Shown in pieces: positions 24,601-35,190 of a DNA stretch of 64,000 nt; the first letter of the stretch is position 1, and each line of letters opens with the position of its first letter. This stretch comes from Pilaira anomala (taxonomy: Eukaryota; Mucoromycota; Mucoromycetes; Mucorales; Mucoraceae), in the NCBI GenBank assembly GCA_025716855.1, contig JAIXMQ010000036.1:248001-312000 (forward strand), written 5' to 3'. The notes under the pieces were generated by a model. The model did not search any database and was not told where the DNA came from. It worked only from the letters and a program-made list of their open reading frames with translations. Made by a program: the position numbers and the translations under genes.

Positions 24601-27600
24601 TAGATCGTACATGTTCCTACAAAAGTTATTATTATTCAACCGTATTACATAAAAAGGCAATAACGTACTTCTTTATCCCATAAGCCCCCTACAAAGTAAC
24701 TGAAAACAGGCCCTAAATGTGAAAGTAATTTTAACCACTCAGTTTGAAAAGCAGCGTCCATCTTAGTAAAGAGCCCAAATAAATTATCAAGGCCTTGATA
24801 TCTAACGATAATAGTAAGTATATTGTCTCAAAACAGCATTTCTTGTTTATACCTAATTTCCCAGTTTGGATCTTCGAATATTTTAAATACACAGGCTTGA
24901 AAGTATCGCACATCAATACTAATCAATTTCATCAATAAACTAAGGTTGATGTTACTCAAATGGTCATAGGCAGGCGTAAGAAGTTCCCAAATCCTATAAA
25001 ATCAATTGATTAGCAGTGACTCTAAAAAAATAGTAATAAAGTTATACGTACGAAGGTGTCAACTGCGGCATACATTTTTTGAGAAAATCGTCCTTATTAC
25101 TAATACCGTAACCCCAATGAGACAAAGCATAGAATAACTTTATGACATCTTCACGAACATTCAATTGGTCGTACTGTAAATAAAGCAGCATACTATGGAT
25201 CAATGGCGTGTCTTCATCAACCTGCATCATCGTGTTATCAGAGTGAAGGGTAGACCGTTTGCTTTGGCTATAGAAGGAGAGAAAATTAATCATACAAGTA
25301 TATGCACTATTAAAAAAAACACTCACGATAAATTAGCGACATGATCACCCATATATGGTACAATGTCAAGTTCAGATATGGTTTCCAATGGGCAACTATA
25401 AGCATAACATGCAAGTGCAGCAGAATATTTAACAAACATTTGCACATTAGACAAATTTTCATCAGATAATTCTTGATTCTGGTTAAAGACGCTTAATGTA
25501 TCTAATGATGTCTCGTTCAAATAACCAATAATATCAACAACTGCTGCACGAGGAGTAGCCGTATTTAATATATTGACGGCTTGGAACCAGACAATCTTAA
25601 CAAACGCTGCAATAATTTTTATAGGTGAACGAGCGGCTATGATTAATCTTGCAATATGAGCTAAAGAGTTGGTAGGAATACCAGTGCTATATTTACGCAT
25701 TAATAATTTTATACAAAAGTATCGGATTATATTTACCCAGAATGCATGACAAGAGTTAACCATCGTATACCCCGATCAATACTTTCTTTATCTCCAGCAT
25801 CAAATTGCGATATAATAATATCTAATGGATGTGCCGAATCACCAGCAGAATGTGACCTTGGTGCTTTACCTGGAGGTAATTTAGAGGAGCAAATCTTTGC
25901 TAAATGGCGTATATCTACAGGTTCTTTATCCTAAATCGAAAAAAAAAGAATGTTAAAAAGCAATACAAAAAAAGGGGAGTAGGAAACTTGCATTTAATAC
26001 ACCTAGTGCACTGAATTCAGTGTAAGTTTTATCTAGCCATTTTTGAAGTAAAGAATCCAACGAAGAAAAAGTCAGGCCGTTTGTCTTGAGTTTAAGAATA
26101 TGGCCAATTAATTGTTCATATTTTTGCAATACATGTTTCTATATGAGAGAATACAATTATTATTCAACACTGATACGAAGAGAAATGAACATACTTTAAT
26201 ATCTTCAGAATTACCCCAATTGGGCACAGCACAATCTTCGCGCTTATTATCAATGATATTTTCCATAGCAGTAAATAAAATTTCGGTATAGGCTTCTTTA
26301 TCCATATCGTGAACTTTTGCCATCCATCGGGCGATATATCTATCTCTTAATGCAGTACGAGTGATTACATAAATACTACTAGCGCCACTACTTACGCCGG
26401 CAGTTTTGTTATGGTTAAATGTAGTCTGTTGATTACGATCGGTATTGTTACCACCTTTTACGCGAGATAATAAGGCAGCTTGGGCCCATTTAGTTTGCTG
26501 TTTACTTCGACGTGAATTTGAGCTCTTGCTACTAGACGTTAGCTCTGCATGAAGAGCTAATAAACGTTCATCCTCATCGAATGTCCAAGATACAATAGCA
26601 TGAATTAATCTTTCCATGGTATAACTCGACATGAAAGGGTCAGGCCAACATCTTCGAACAAGAAGCAAGAATCCACACTCATTGATTGAAAGATCCACAT
26701 CTTGCAAACATGCATCAATTGAATTGATCAAGGATTCGACCGTAGCTGAGCAATCAATAGCGTACGGTACTGGAAATACGCACTGTACAGCCTTTTCCTC
26801 TTGTTGAATCATGTCCAGATTAAACAAGATAGGTGCAGCATCAAATCTTTCAAAGAGACCCAAATTACACATATGCTGTAATAATATTTCTGCTGCCTTT
26901 CGACTTTTAAAATTTAAATTAGTCATTATCCAAGATAATAATGTTGACCGGTCCAAATATTCGTTAGGGATATGACCTTCACCAAATTCGTCATCTTCAT
27001 CGTCCCAAGCGGTGAAAGGGTTAGGTGAGACTTGTAAAAGTCCACGCGAATCACCTGCTGAACGTCGTCTGTCAGCTGCGGAAGATTGGATAACTGATCC
27101 TGTGGCAGCAATATTATCATTGACAAATGAAGTTTTGAGGCATTTCATCATAGCACTTAAATGACTCAAATATTCTTCTTTGCTCAAAATGCATTCATCG
27201 ACACTGTGAAGTTGATTACTATAAAAATCGCTAAGAAAAGTAGATCCCCTACATTTTCCTGAGCTAAGATAAGTGGTACAAAGATTAATTGCTTTGGCTA
27301 GAACAGGACAATGGGATGATTTTTCGTCCAGTGTAGACGCATTATTGGATGTACTTTCAGGTGTAGTAGTGTCAGCAAAGTGTTGGTGAACAGGGGAGAA
27401 AACCAACGGAGCATTAGAATCCTGTGTGATCAAAATACATCCTGCAGCTATACCACAATGCAAAATGTTTTCCTGTAGTAATAAGGTGTTTAATATAGTA
27501 CCGACTTCTTCGAAACTTCTAAATTGTAATGATTCTTCGTTCAAGGGTAACGCATCTCCATAAAATTGAGACAAATTTTTGGATAGTTCCGTTTGCGTTA

Positions 27601-29926
27601 TCTGGAGTTTACTTTCTAATAATGGTTCCTTAGGTGCACACATATCAAACGGGTGTGAGTCAGATTTTTTAGAGAGCTTTGTCTTTACAAAACTATTTTT
27701 TTCTTCAGCTTCAGCAAGACATTGAGGGTGAATAAATCGATTACAATCTACACAACAATAACCCTGCAAGGATATACCCCAAAGAGGTAAACCACAACAA
27801 GCGCAAATGATAATTGTATACAAATTAACTAGATGAAATGTGTGGCCTAGTAGACAAACTTGAGTAGAGTTTGATTTCATATTCCAGCCTAAAATACCAC
27901 GATTCACCATATCTCGAAAACGGGGTTGAGGAGGAATAGGACAGAATTGAGGTGTCACTACCTTTTGGATGCCGCCTGGTTTGACGTAAAACATAACACC
28001 TTGATCCTGAATATTCACAACAGCACTTGAGCAATAATAATGGACACATCCTTTACACTGAAAGCAACGCAGCCCATATCCTTGAATAGACTTGAAACAT
28101 TCTTTACAAAAGACTTCATTCATGTCATCATGTATCACTAACGGAAAAGTATTGCCATTAGGGTTTTTGGAGGTACTCGAATCAGACGTTGTGCTCGATG
28201 GTTTTTGGTTAAATATATGAGGATACCAAATATGATGATCGTCTACAGAATCTTCATCTACTGGAGCATTTAAGTTTTGTTGTTTAGCCATGAAATTAAG
28301 AAGTTGGTGACGATGAGGCTGATTCAATTGATTTTGTGGATTCTGCCTATTTTCTTCAAACTCTTGCTGCACTCGACGTCGATCCAGGATCTCTAATTCT
28401 TCACGAGTACCCAGTAAAGGCAAAGGATCTGCAACAATGACATGACCTACACTTACAAAATAATAATACAATAAGATTTGACAGGCTCTAAACTTGACTT
28501 CGGATGTACTATGAGAAATCACTTGAAGAATATCAAGATAAAGATCTGGTTTACAACTCATCATGTAAGAAAGAGCTTTATGAAAATTATGGATAGAGTT
28601 TGCTTGACGTGTCAAGGTAAAAGTTAGATTTTCTTGTTGAATTGTATTAGGTTGAGCAGCTAAATAAGGATCCAAGTATTGGATCATGAAGAATAAAAGT
28701 GGGGTAAATAATGCATAAGCACGATGGTTATCAATTGATTGAGCTTGAATACTGCTATGTGTACTATGGGCCGCTGGTGAATGAGGCGAAAATGGACTCG
28801 CTGTATCTGTGGGAAAAGGCCTGGTATCGATAGTCAAATGAGACATCTTTAGATGAGAAATATTCGATTCTGGTTCTGGACTTTGAATATTGATGGTTGG
28901 TGTATTTTGTGCATTCGTAGTTTTTGAGCGAGGGGATTCTAAAATAAATAAATAAAATAGTAACATAAATATAAATGCATATCTATAAATGTAAAGATAG
29001 AATTACTAGCTTCATTTCGGGGCGACTTCTTTGATTCTACTGCTGCTTGAGGCTTTGGTTCGTCTTTACATGACATTAACTTTGGTAACAAATTATCTAA
29101 ATACATTGATAAAAGTTTTCCTAACATAGTTCCATCAGAAAATGCTTCAAATGCAGGTAGAAACACAGAGCCTATTTGGTACAGTCCGTTAGAATCATCA
29201 CGTATTTGAACAAGTACTAGAGCAATATCTATCAATATTGTTTGCATCGTAAATGGTGGACGAGAGGGCTTGGGATTCGACGTTTTAAATCGACTATCAT
29301 TCAATACTAAATCACTCAAGACATGTAATATAGTTTCAAAATCTGTCTTCTTTTCATGCTTTGGTATCATTGTAGGTATGGGTGAAGAGGTAGCTTCTGT
29401 TACCCGAGAAGGATTACCTCTAGGTGAAGCTGCTGGTGAATTCGATCTAGAGGATACTGGAGAAGCTGTTGGTGTACGATCACTAAAATAAGAGCAATAA
29501 CAGAAATCAGCTATTCTTCATTATCATTATTATACGTATAAAGGCGTTTTACCTCTGTATAAGCACCTGAGCACTTAGTCCAACGCTATGACAAACAAGT
29601 AAAGCAGATCTCAATTGAATTAAAAGGTCAATTGTGTCATCATTGTCAAACTGATCAGTGACTTGCGTCGTTCTACAATATTCGCTAAGATGGAAAAGAG
29701 CAGTAGGAGGGCGTTTTCTTTTCACAATTTTGCCTATAATATGCTGAATCATCTTTCGATATTCCTCTACCTTTGGTGAAGGTTTTAGTGGCGTTTGTCG
29801 TGAAGCATTGGAATGCGCAGAAGGTCGACGATGAAAGTCCAAATCAGGAGTGTGAACTTCATCGTTCGGCGAATGTATATTTATTACCGTTGCATTAAGC
29901 TTCGAACTGTTGTTGGTGTTGGTCAT
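21613..29926 (-). CDS. Very large UNC79-like channel-complex protein with C1-type zinc finger
   Basis: About 20 exons from a probable ATG at 29926 (MTNTNNSSK) to the stop at 21613, roughly 2,300 residues, largely helical. The longest exon (about 26195-28940) holds a Ser/Pro-rich stretch, then LYLDILQVISHSTSEVKFRACQILLYYY, which resembles DLLYVIAYGPSQVKPPAVQMLFHYW of human UNC79. A Cys-rich zone follows at the same relative place as in UNC79: FCKECFKSIQGYGLRCFQC, then a C1-like finger with spacing H-x12-C-x2-C-x13-C-x2-C-x4-H-x2-C around 27720-27840. Downstream segments (such as WYIKVEASILGQVVYERPRTR and FWMTIWPALRRLLDTI) look like alpha-helical repeats. UNC79 with UNC80 supports the NALCN channel; fungal Cch1 is the NALCN relative. 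Assignment is from remembered resemblance, so UNC80 or an unrelated HEAT-repeat protein remain possible. Exon limits are approximate. Confidence 0.55.
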
Positions 29927-31160
29927 TGAGTATAGTGTAATGTTGTCTTCTACTTTCCTGAATGAACATGAAAAGTAGGTAACTTTAACCCAAAAAGTTG
30001 AAACACAAAGACTAATAATTGAGCGGAAAACCAATTACGGATTAGTGATATGTACACATCAAAGGTATACATCATGAAACAAATTCAGCTCAAGCTTATT
30101 CTGTATATCTTCAAGCTATTAATTTAAAGAAAATGGTGCACTTATGTCTCCACTTTCTCTACTTACGGCTATTAGTCTTAAATCCTTTTTAAACAATAAT
30201 AAACGGGAAGTAAGGAAGAGAAAACCCATTTTAATGGAAGTGTCGAAAATAAATCTAAATAAAAGAATCGGATATGTTTAAAGAACATTCTTTGTAAATG
30301 AAATCGTTTACTCTACTGTTAGTACTTCAAAGATGTATATATATTTAGCTCTAAACAATCTATAAATTTAGAATTCACAAAGCCATAGAAACTATCATTA
30401 TTTCATGAGAGCCATTAAATGTCACTCACCTCGATTTTCTGAATACAAGAAATACCACCACCCATGAATCCTTTTCTCCCTCCAGATCACCCAATTTTTT
30501 GTTTAAAATTAAACGAATTAATTTTAATTCTACCGCTACATTAGTTACGGTAACGAATCCTTTACGCTTTGATACGTGTTTGCTGACCTGAATTACTTTT
30601 TTGATTAAGAAAAGGATGTATTATGGTCAAGGTATTTTTTTAAAGCTAAAAAAAAATTAGCTTTAACCATAGTACATCCTTCTTCTTAATCAAAAAAAGT
30701 AATACAGGTCAGGAAACACGTAGCAAAGCGTAAAGAATTCGCTACCGTAGCTAATGCAGTGGTAAATTTAAAAGGAATTGTTTTATTTCAAACAAAAAAC
30801 TGGGCCATTTGGAGGAAGAAAAGGGTTCACGGGTAGATGGTATTTTTTGTATTCAGAAAAAAATAACGGAGCTTGTGCGATATTCAATGTATAGCTATCC
30901 CCTTTTTATGTCCTTTTTCAATAATTTATACTAACTCAAAAAAAAAAAAAAGTTGGGATATTGTAGTTGTAGTAACTTGTTTATAAAAAAAAATCGAGAA
31001 AAATGTCAAAATAACAAAATTGATTCGATTTTATAGCCAAGTAAAGAAAAAAAAAAGTATATCCTTTCGCGAAATTTGGAGACCAAAGTGTCAATTTAAT
31101 TTGGGTTTACACAAACCGCTATTGGCAAAAAGTGTAAAACATGTATATAAGGCGCATTAA
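29927..31160. other. UNC79-like promoter and fold-back-containing intergenic region
   Basis: Contains the 5' flank of the UNC79-like gene, a 426-base inverted repeat (listed separately) and the upstream side of the SYLF gene. A TATATAAGG box lies near 31144-31152 on the plus strand. No protein gene is supported outside these elements. Confidence 0.5.
30435..30860. mobile_element. Imperfect fold-back (MITE-like) element
   Basis: Two arms of about 205-210 bases are inverted copies of each other. The left arm begins TTTTCTGAATACAAGAAATA at 30435 and the right arm ends with the complement of TTTTCTGAATACAAAAAATA at 30860. Matching landmarks run through the arms, such as TTACGCTTTGATACGTGTTT against TTACGCTTTGCTACGTGTTT. 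I estimate 80-85% identity by eye. The centre near 30640-30668 is A/T-rich with AAAGCTAA against TTAGCTTT. It has no coding capacity and no obvious target-site duplication. A fold-back or MITE-type non-autonomous element is the best reading; an inverted duplication or hairpin RNA locus is possible. Confidence 0.75.
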
Positions 31161-31443
31161 ATGCTCTCATTTTATGAATCTACTTATTATTGTCCTGAAA
31201 CAAAGCTTATAAATAAACTTTATATATTTGCTCAAAAGACCCAAATTAAAAAAGTATTAATAGAAAAAAAATTGGGCCCTTTGACAGTCTTGGATCAGGT
31301 AATAGATAGTGTTACTCCTGAAAGAGCCACGTGCAAAATTAATCGCTTTTTGTATCCTGTCGTTTGTCACTTTTCTTTTACTTTCTATCATTTAAAAAAC
31401 TACTCTACCGATGGTAAAAGGAAATGTTAGAGGTAGTTAATAG

Positions 31444-33084
31444 GCTTTACGCGTAAAAAGATTATATAAATTTAACGCGGGAAAATATGTATTTAAATGT
31501 ATAGCCGATATTCAAAAAGCAGTTCAAATATTTGAGCGTTTTACAGGTAAAAAATAAAATAAAAGCATTTTAAAGCAAAATAAATTTGTTTTTATTCACT
31601 TTTTTTTTTTTTTTTTTTTGTTTAGACCCAAATAATGACAGCGATATTAATATGATGATTCCACCTTGTATCTTGCAAGAAGCTCGTGGTATTGTATTTA
31701 TTCGACTTTACCATGTCGGATTTGGGTTTTCCGCTAAAGGCGGTACAGGTATCGTTATCGGAAGGTGATTTCAAATCATAAAAACAAATAGAAAGAAATA
31801 TGGTTATTGATGAATCATATAATTAGACTTCCGGACGGCTCTTGGAGCGCTCCTTCAGGTGTATCCATAGCCTCTATTGTAAGTATTTACATGTTAAAAA
31901 TAGAATAGAGAATTTACGTATGTACTACAATATATTAGGGATTTGGACATCAAGCAGGAGGCGAAATCATTGAGTCTATTATGGTCATGAACCGAAAAGC
32001 CATCAAAGTATTCTATGAAGGAGGCAGACAATTTGAATTGGGTATGAGTATTGGTTTAGTAGTGGGACCCAACGGTAGAGCAGCAGAAGTATCTACTACT
32101 AATTTTAGTTCAAAAAGTATTGCAGTAACTTATGCTTATAGCGCTGCAAAGGGTTTATATGCTGGTTTCTCATTTAATGGCTCTAAAATATCAGAGCGTA
32201 GAAATGCTAATGCGGATTATTACGGCAATTATTTTTCAGCTAATGATATTTTAACCGGTGTTGTCAGACCACCTCATGAGGCTGCTAGGTTGTATAATTT
32301 GTTGAATTCAATGGGAGCGGGTCCGAGACCTGGTTTACCATTTGCTTCAAAAAAAGATAAAATAGCTCAAAATTCTCCAATGTCAACAGTCTCTATTACT
32401 CCTCCCCCACCTTATCAAGACGTTGGTAGTGGTGATAATCCAGAAAATAATAATAATACAACTTCATTCCGACAAAATTATATGTATAATGGCACAAATT
32501 CAAATACGACAACACCAGTTCAGCACATACAATATAATTCATTGAATCAATCGTTTGTATCGTATAATAACATTTATTTAAATAATAACACAAATACAAA
32601 TACAGAGCAGCCTTTACCAACTGATAAGAATATTATAACAGTGGTTGTAGCTAATTACGACTACCAAAGTTCTGGCCCAAATGATTTAAGTTTTTCAGCG
32701 GGAGATCACATTGTTGTTACAAAGTGGACAGAAAACAGAGGGAGCTGGTGGGAGGGTGAGATTGGTGGCAGAAGAGGATGTTTCCCTGCAAATTATACAC
32801 GACAAATCAAGCCCTGGTTCCAATTATCTGTAGGGTCTAATAGCTCCCTGCAAAAGCAACCTTTTCACAACAATAAAAATCAATATTTGTTAATGGATAC
32901 TGTAACGACAGTGGTGATTGCCCTATTTGACTATTGTGCTTTCCGTCCAACTGATCTTAGTTTTTCAACAGGAGATCACATAATTGTTACAAATAGTAGA
33001 GATGGAGAAGATATGTGGGAAGGTGTACTTGGTGATAAAAGAGGGCTTTTCCCTGTGTGCTATACAAAAGACGCTAGTCAATAA
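31444..33084 (+). CDS. SYLF-domain (Ysc84/Lsb3-type) actin-patch protein with two SH3 domains, 5' end unresolved
   Basis: Exons ending or starting at 31546, 31626-31764, 31827-31878 and 31939-33084 join in frame. The SYLF domain is clear: KAVQIFERFTDPNN, IPPCILQEARGIVF, GTGIVIGRLPDGSWSAPSG, GFGHQAGGEIIESIMVMN and GLVVGPNGRAAEV. It binds lipids and actin in the Ysc84/SH3YL1 family. A Pro/Asn-rich linker (PPPPY) leads to two SH3 domains near 32635-32815 and 32900-33070, both with the ALFDY/ANYDY start, a W(W)EGE/WEG motif and a FPxxY end. Yeast Ysc84 and Lsb3 have one SH3. The first in-frame codon seen is at 31444 after a TAG acceptor at 31441-31443. An upstream exon (possibly the frame from 31161 ending at CAG|GTAATAG near 31298) must carry the start, which I could not settle. 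Confidence 0.85.
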
Positions 33085-33419
33085 AACTTTCTTATTTCAG
33101 GCTAAATTCTTGTATCACAATTTATTATTACGCGGCAAGTTTTTTTTTTTTTTTTTTTTTTTTTTTGCCCTTTACAGCATGCGTCCTTACTTCTGTTTTA
33201 TTTTGTCTTTTTGTTTCATAACATATCTATTATATTTTATATTTATTTTATTTTTATTATAGTTATTATTATTAGTAGCAGTAGTAGTGCTCGATACTAG
33301 AAAAAAAACTTTAGGAAAGAGCAACAACAAGAAAAGACAAAGAATCTTTTGTGAACGTGTGAGAGTGTGTATATGTATAGGATTTTTTTTTGTGTGTGTA
33401 TGTATGTTTTTTTGGCTGT

Positions 33420-33480
<61 letters not shown>

Positions 33481-33498
33481 TATAAAAAAAGGGTAGAA
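33085..33498. repeat. Convergent 3' region with T-run and (TG)n/(GA)n microsatellites
   Basis: Spacer between two converging genes. It holds a T-run near 33139-33166, an interrupted GT-rich stretch around 33358-33432 and a perfect (GA)n/(AG)n tract at about 33433-33477. Both genes probably terminate transcription here. The open frames seen are simple-repeat artefacts. Confidence 0.7.
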
Positions 33499-33654
33499 TT
33501 AATGTTTTTTACGCCCCATACCGATAGGATGTTGACCATGTCTATTGATAATAGGTTGTTGGTTTTGCCAGTGATTATATGAAGATTGATTTTGTACAGG
33601 TTGAGAGTGCCACAAGTGGTAATGAGAGGTTGTTGCCGCAGCAGGAGCAGTGAT

Positions 33655-33688
<34 letters not shown>

Positions 33689-34227
33689 GAAGCAGTAGGG
33701 TGATAATTCCACGGTGAAGGTTCGGCCCAAAGGGAAGAACTATCCATAAATTGATCATCAAAATGATTTCCTTTCCAATCACCAGTCCAGCTACGAACAA
33801 AAGCCAAGAAACGGGCCTTTTCTTGCTCAGTTATAACTGACTCTGGTAAAGAACTTTCAGAGTCTGAAGAGTGAGTTGTATCAGGCGAAGTAGAACGTGA
33901 ATAATGAGGGGGATAGTGCGTAGGCTTTTGAGTAATAACTTTAGGCACAATTTGCTTTATGCGTTCAATTTCCTGTTGGTAATCAACACAAGATTTCATA
34001 CCAGCAAAAGGATCATGTTCAAGTTTGGAATTGTAAACATGTCTTTTGTTGTGTCTGGAAATAACTTCTGTCCAACCCGAACGTCTTCTCTTTTCTTCTG
34101 CGTCTTCTACTTTGGGTATCCAGCGTGAATTGTATGTGGTAGGGGTTATATAGTATTTATCTGTTGTTGTTGTTGCTGTTGTAACCATGTTGCTGTTGTT
34201 ATTATGATGATTGTTTTTGGTATACAT
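33499..34227 (-). CDS. Asn-rich hypothetical protein
   Basis: Single-exon frame of 242 residues with no recognised family. It starts with an Asn/Thr-rich low-complexity head (a start at internal Met14, MVTTATTTT, is also possible). The central part is not low-complexity: SRWIPKVEDAEEKRRRSGWTEV, HDPFAGMKSCVDYQQEIERIKQIVP, then EQEKARFLAFVRSWTGDWKGN. A run of about 10 Asn from an AAT/ATT repeat (33658-33690) and a His/Gln/Asn-rich tail follow, ending in GMGRKKH. No signal peptide or membrane segment is present. The ordered Trp/Arg-rich core suggests a conserved cytosolic or nuclear protein limited to Mucorales-type fungi; that is inference. Confidence 0.6.
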
Positions 34228-34487
34228 ATTATTAAAAAGAAAAAAAGACAGAGGGTGTGGGCACTTATTTCTTTTCAGCAGGCCAGAGCCTTATTTCCTT
34301 TTGTTATTTCTCTTTTTTGTTGTCTTTTTTTAATTTTTTTTGTAGCTCTTTGTTACTTAAAAAAAATTAGTCTTTTTTGATAAAAAAAAAAGGGGGGGGG
34401 GGGGAAATAAAATACAAAAAAAGAATAATAACAATAAGAAAAAGGACTACAGAAACATAATAAGTGTATGAGAAAAAAAAAGGCGGC

Positions 34488-34518
<31 letters not shown>

Positions 34519-34588
34519 CTCTCGGAGTCTGAAGACGTGATGGAACAGCAGAGAACAGTGGCTTTTTTATTATTATTCAAGTTTGTTT
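34228..34588. other. Intergenic region with homopolymers
   Basis: Promoter side of the Asn-rich gene and 3' flank of RBM48. It contains an A-run joined to a G-run (about 34381-34404) and a long A-run near 34491-34515. Nothing coding is supported. Confidence 0.5.
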
Positions 34589-35107
34589 CTATATCCTTCT
34601 TCTCTTCTTTTCAACTGGTTTTACTGTAGTAGGCTTTTGATATAGTTCCTCCATTGGTCCAAATGGAATCTCACGTTTTTTAGGCTTTATGTTAGCTTTA
34701 GGTTTGTAATTTAATCGTTTATGAATCGCTTGAAATCTATCCGCGAATTTCGCACGTATATCATCAAACGTTTCATATTCTGGAGCATAGTAAACACGTA
34801 ACTTGTGATGATAGAACACTTTATCATCCAATTTATGTTTAGCAAATCTCGCTGAATTGATTGTATCATATTCAACCAAGCACACATCTTCCGTATTTGT
34901 ACTAGAGATATGATCATCTAGTGCTCGATAATTCGTTACATGTCCAAACTTTTTACAATGTTCAATCATATCTTTAATAGAAGCAGCTGTAGTAATATTT
35001 TCAATGATTAAATAACGTGATTCTTGTGCAATTGTATAAACACATACAGCTCTTGGTCTCTTTGGTTCTCTATATTCTAAGCGAGTTGACATTTTAAGCA
35101 GAGACAT
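34589..35107 (-). CDS. RBM48: RBM48-like RNA-binding protein of the minor spliceosome
   Basis: Single exon, 172 residues (or 167 if Met6, MSTRLEYREP, is the start). REPKRPRAVCVYTIAQESRYLIIENI matches human RBM48 (GRRPRAVKVYTINLESQYLLIQGV). An RRM-type fold follows, with CLVEYDTINSARFAKHKLDD and the diagnostic LRVYYAPEYETFDDIRAKF (human: LHVCYAPEFETVEETRKKL). The C-terminus ends KKRRRI, like KQRRRI in human. RBM48 partners ARMC7 and is needed for U12-type intron splicing, so its presence suggests this genome keeps a minor spliceosome. The protein is shorter than the human one because the long variable middle is missing. Confidence 0.88.
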   Translation of the reverse strand: MSLLKMSTRLEYREPKRPRAVCVYTIAQESRYLIIENITTAASIKDMIEHCKKFGHVTNYRALDDHISSTNTEDVCLVEYDTINSARFAKHKLDDKVFYHHKLRVYYAPEYETFDDIRAKFADRFQAIHKRLNYKPKANIKPKKREIPFGPMEELYQKPTTVKPVEKKRRRI

Positions 35108-35190
35108 ATATATAAAAAAAAAAAGAAGAAAAAGTAAAAAAGCTCAAAAAAAATTATGCATGTTTTTATTATAGGACGTGACTGTTTGGA

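Noticed and set aside
31161..31430. Open frame of 89 residues starting 10 bases after a TATATAAGG box
   Set aside because: No family signature. It may contribute a 5' exon to the SYLF gene, but the TATA box is too close to its ATG for that ATG to lie inside a normal transcript, so it was left unassigned.
33297..33800. Open frames across the (TG)n/(GA)n tract and the AAT repeat
   Set aside because: They encode simple repeats (SLSLSL, HTHTHT, IIIIII) and overlap a better-supported gene.
34353..34580. Phe-rich minus-strand open frame
   Set aside because: Formed by A/G homopolymers read as TTT and CCC; no coding signal.
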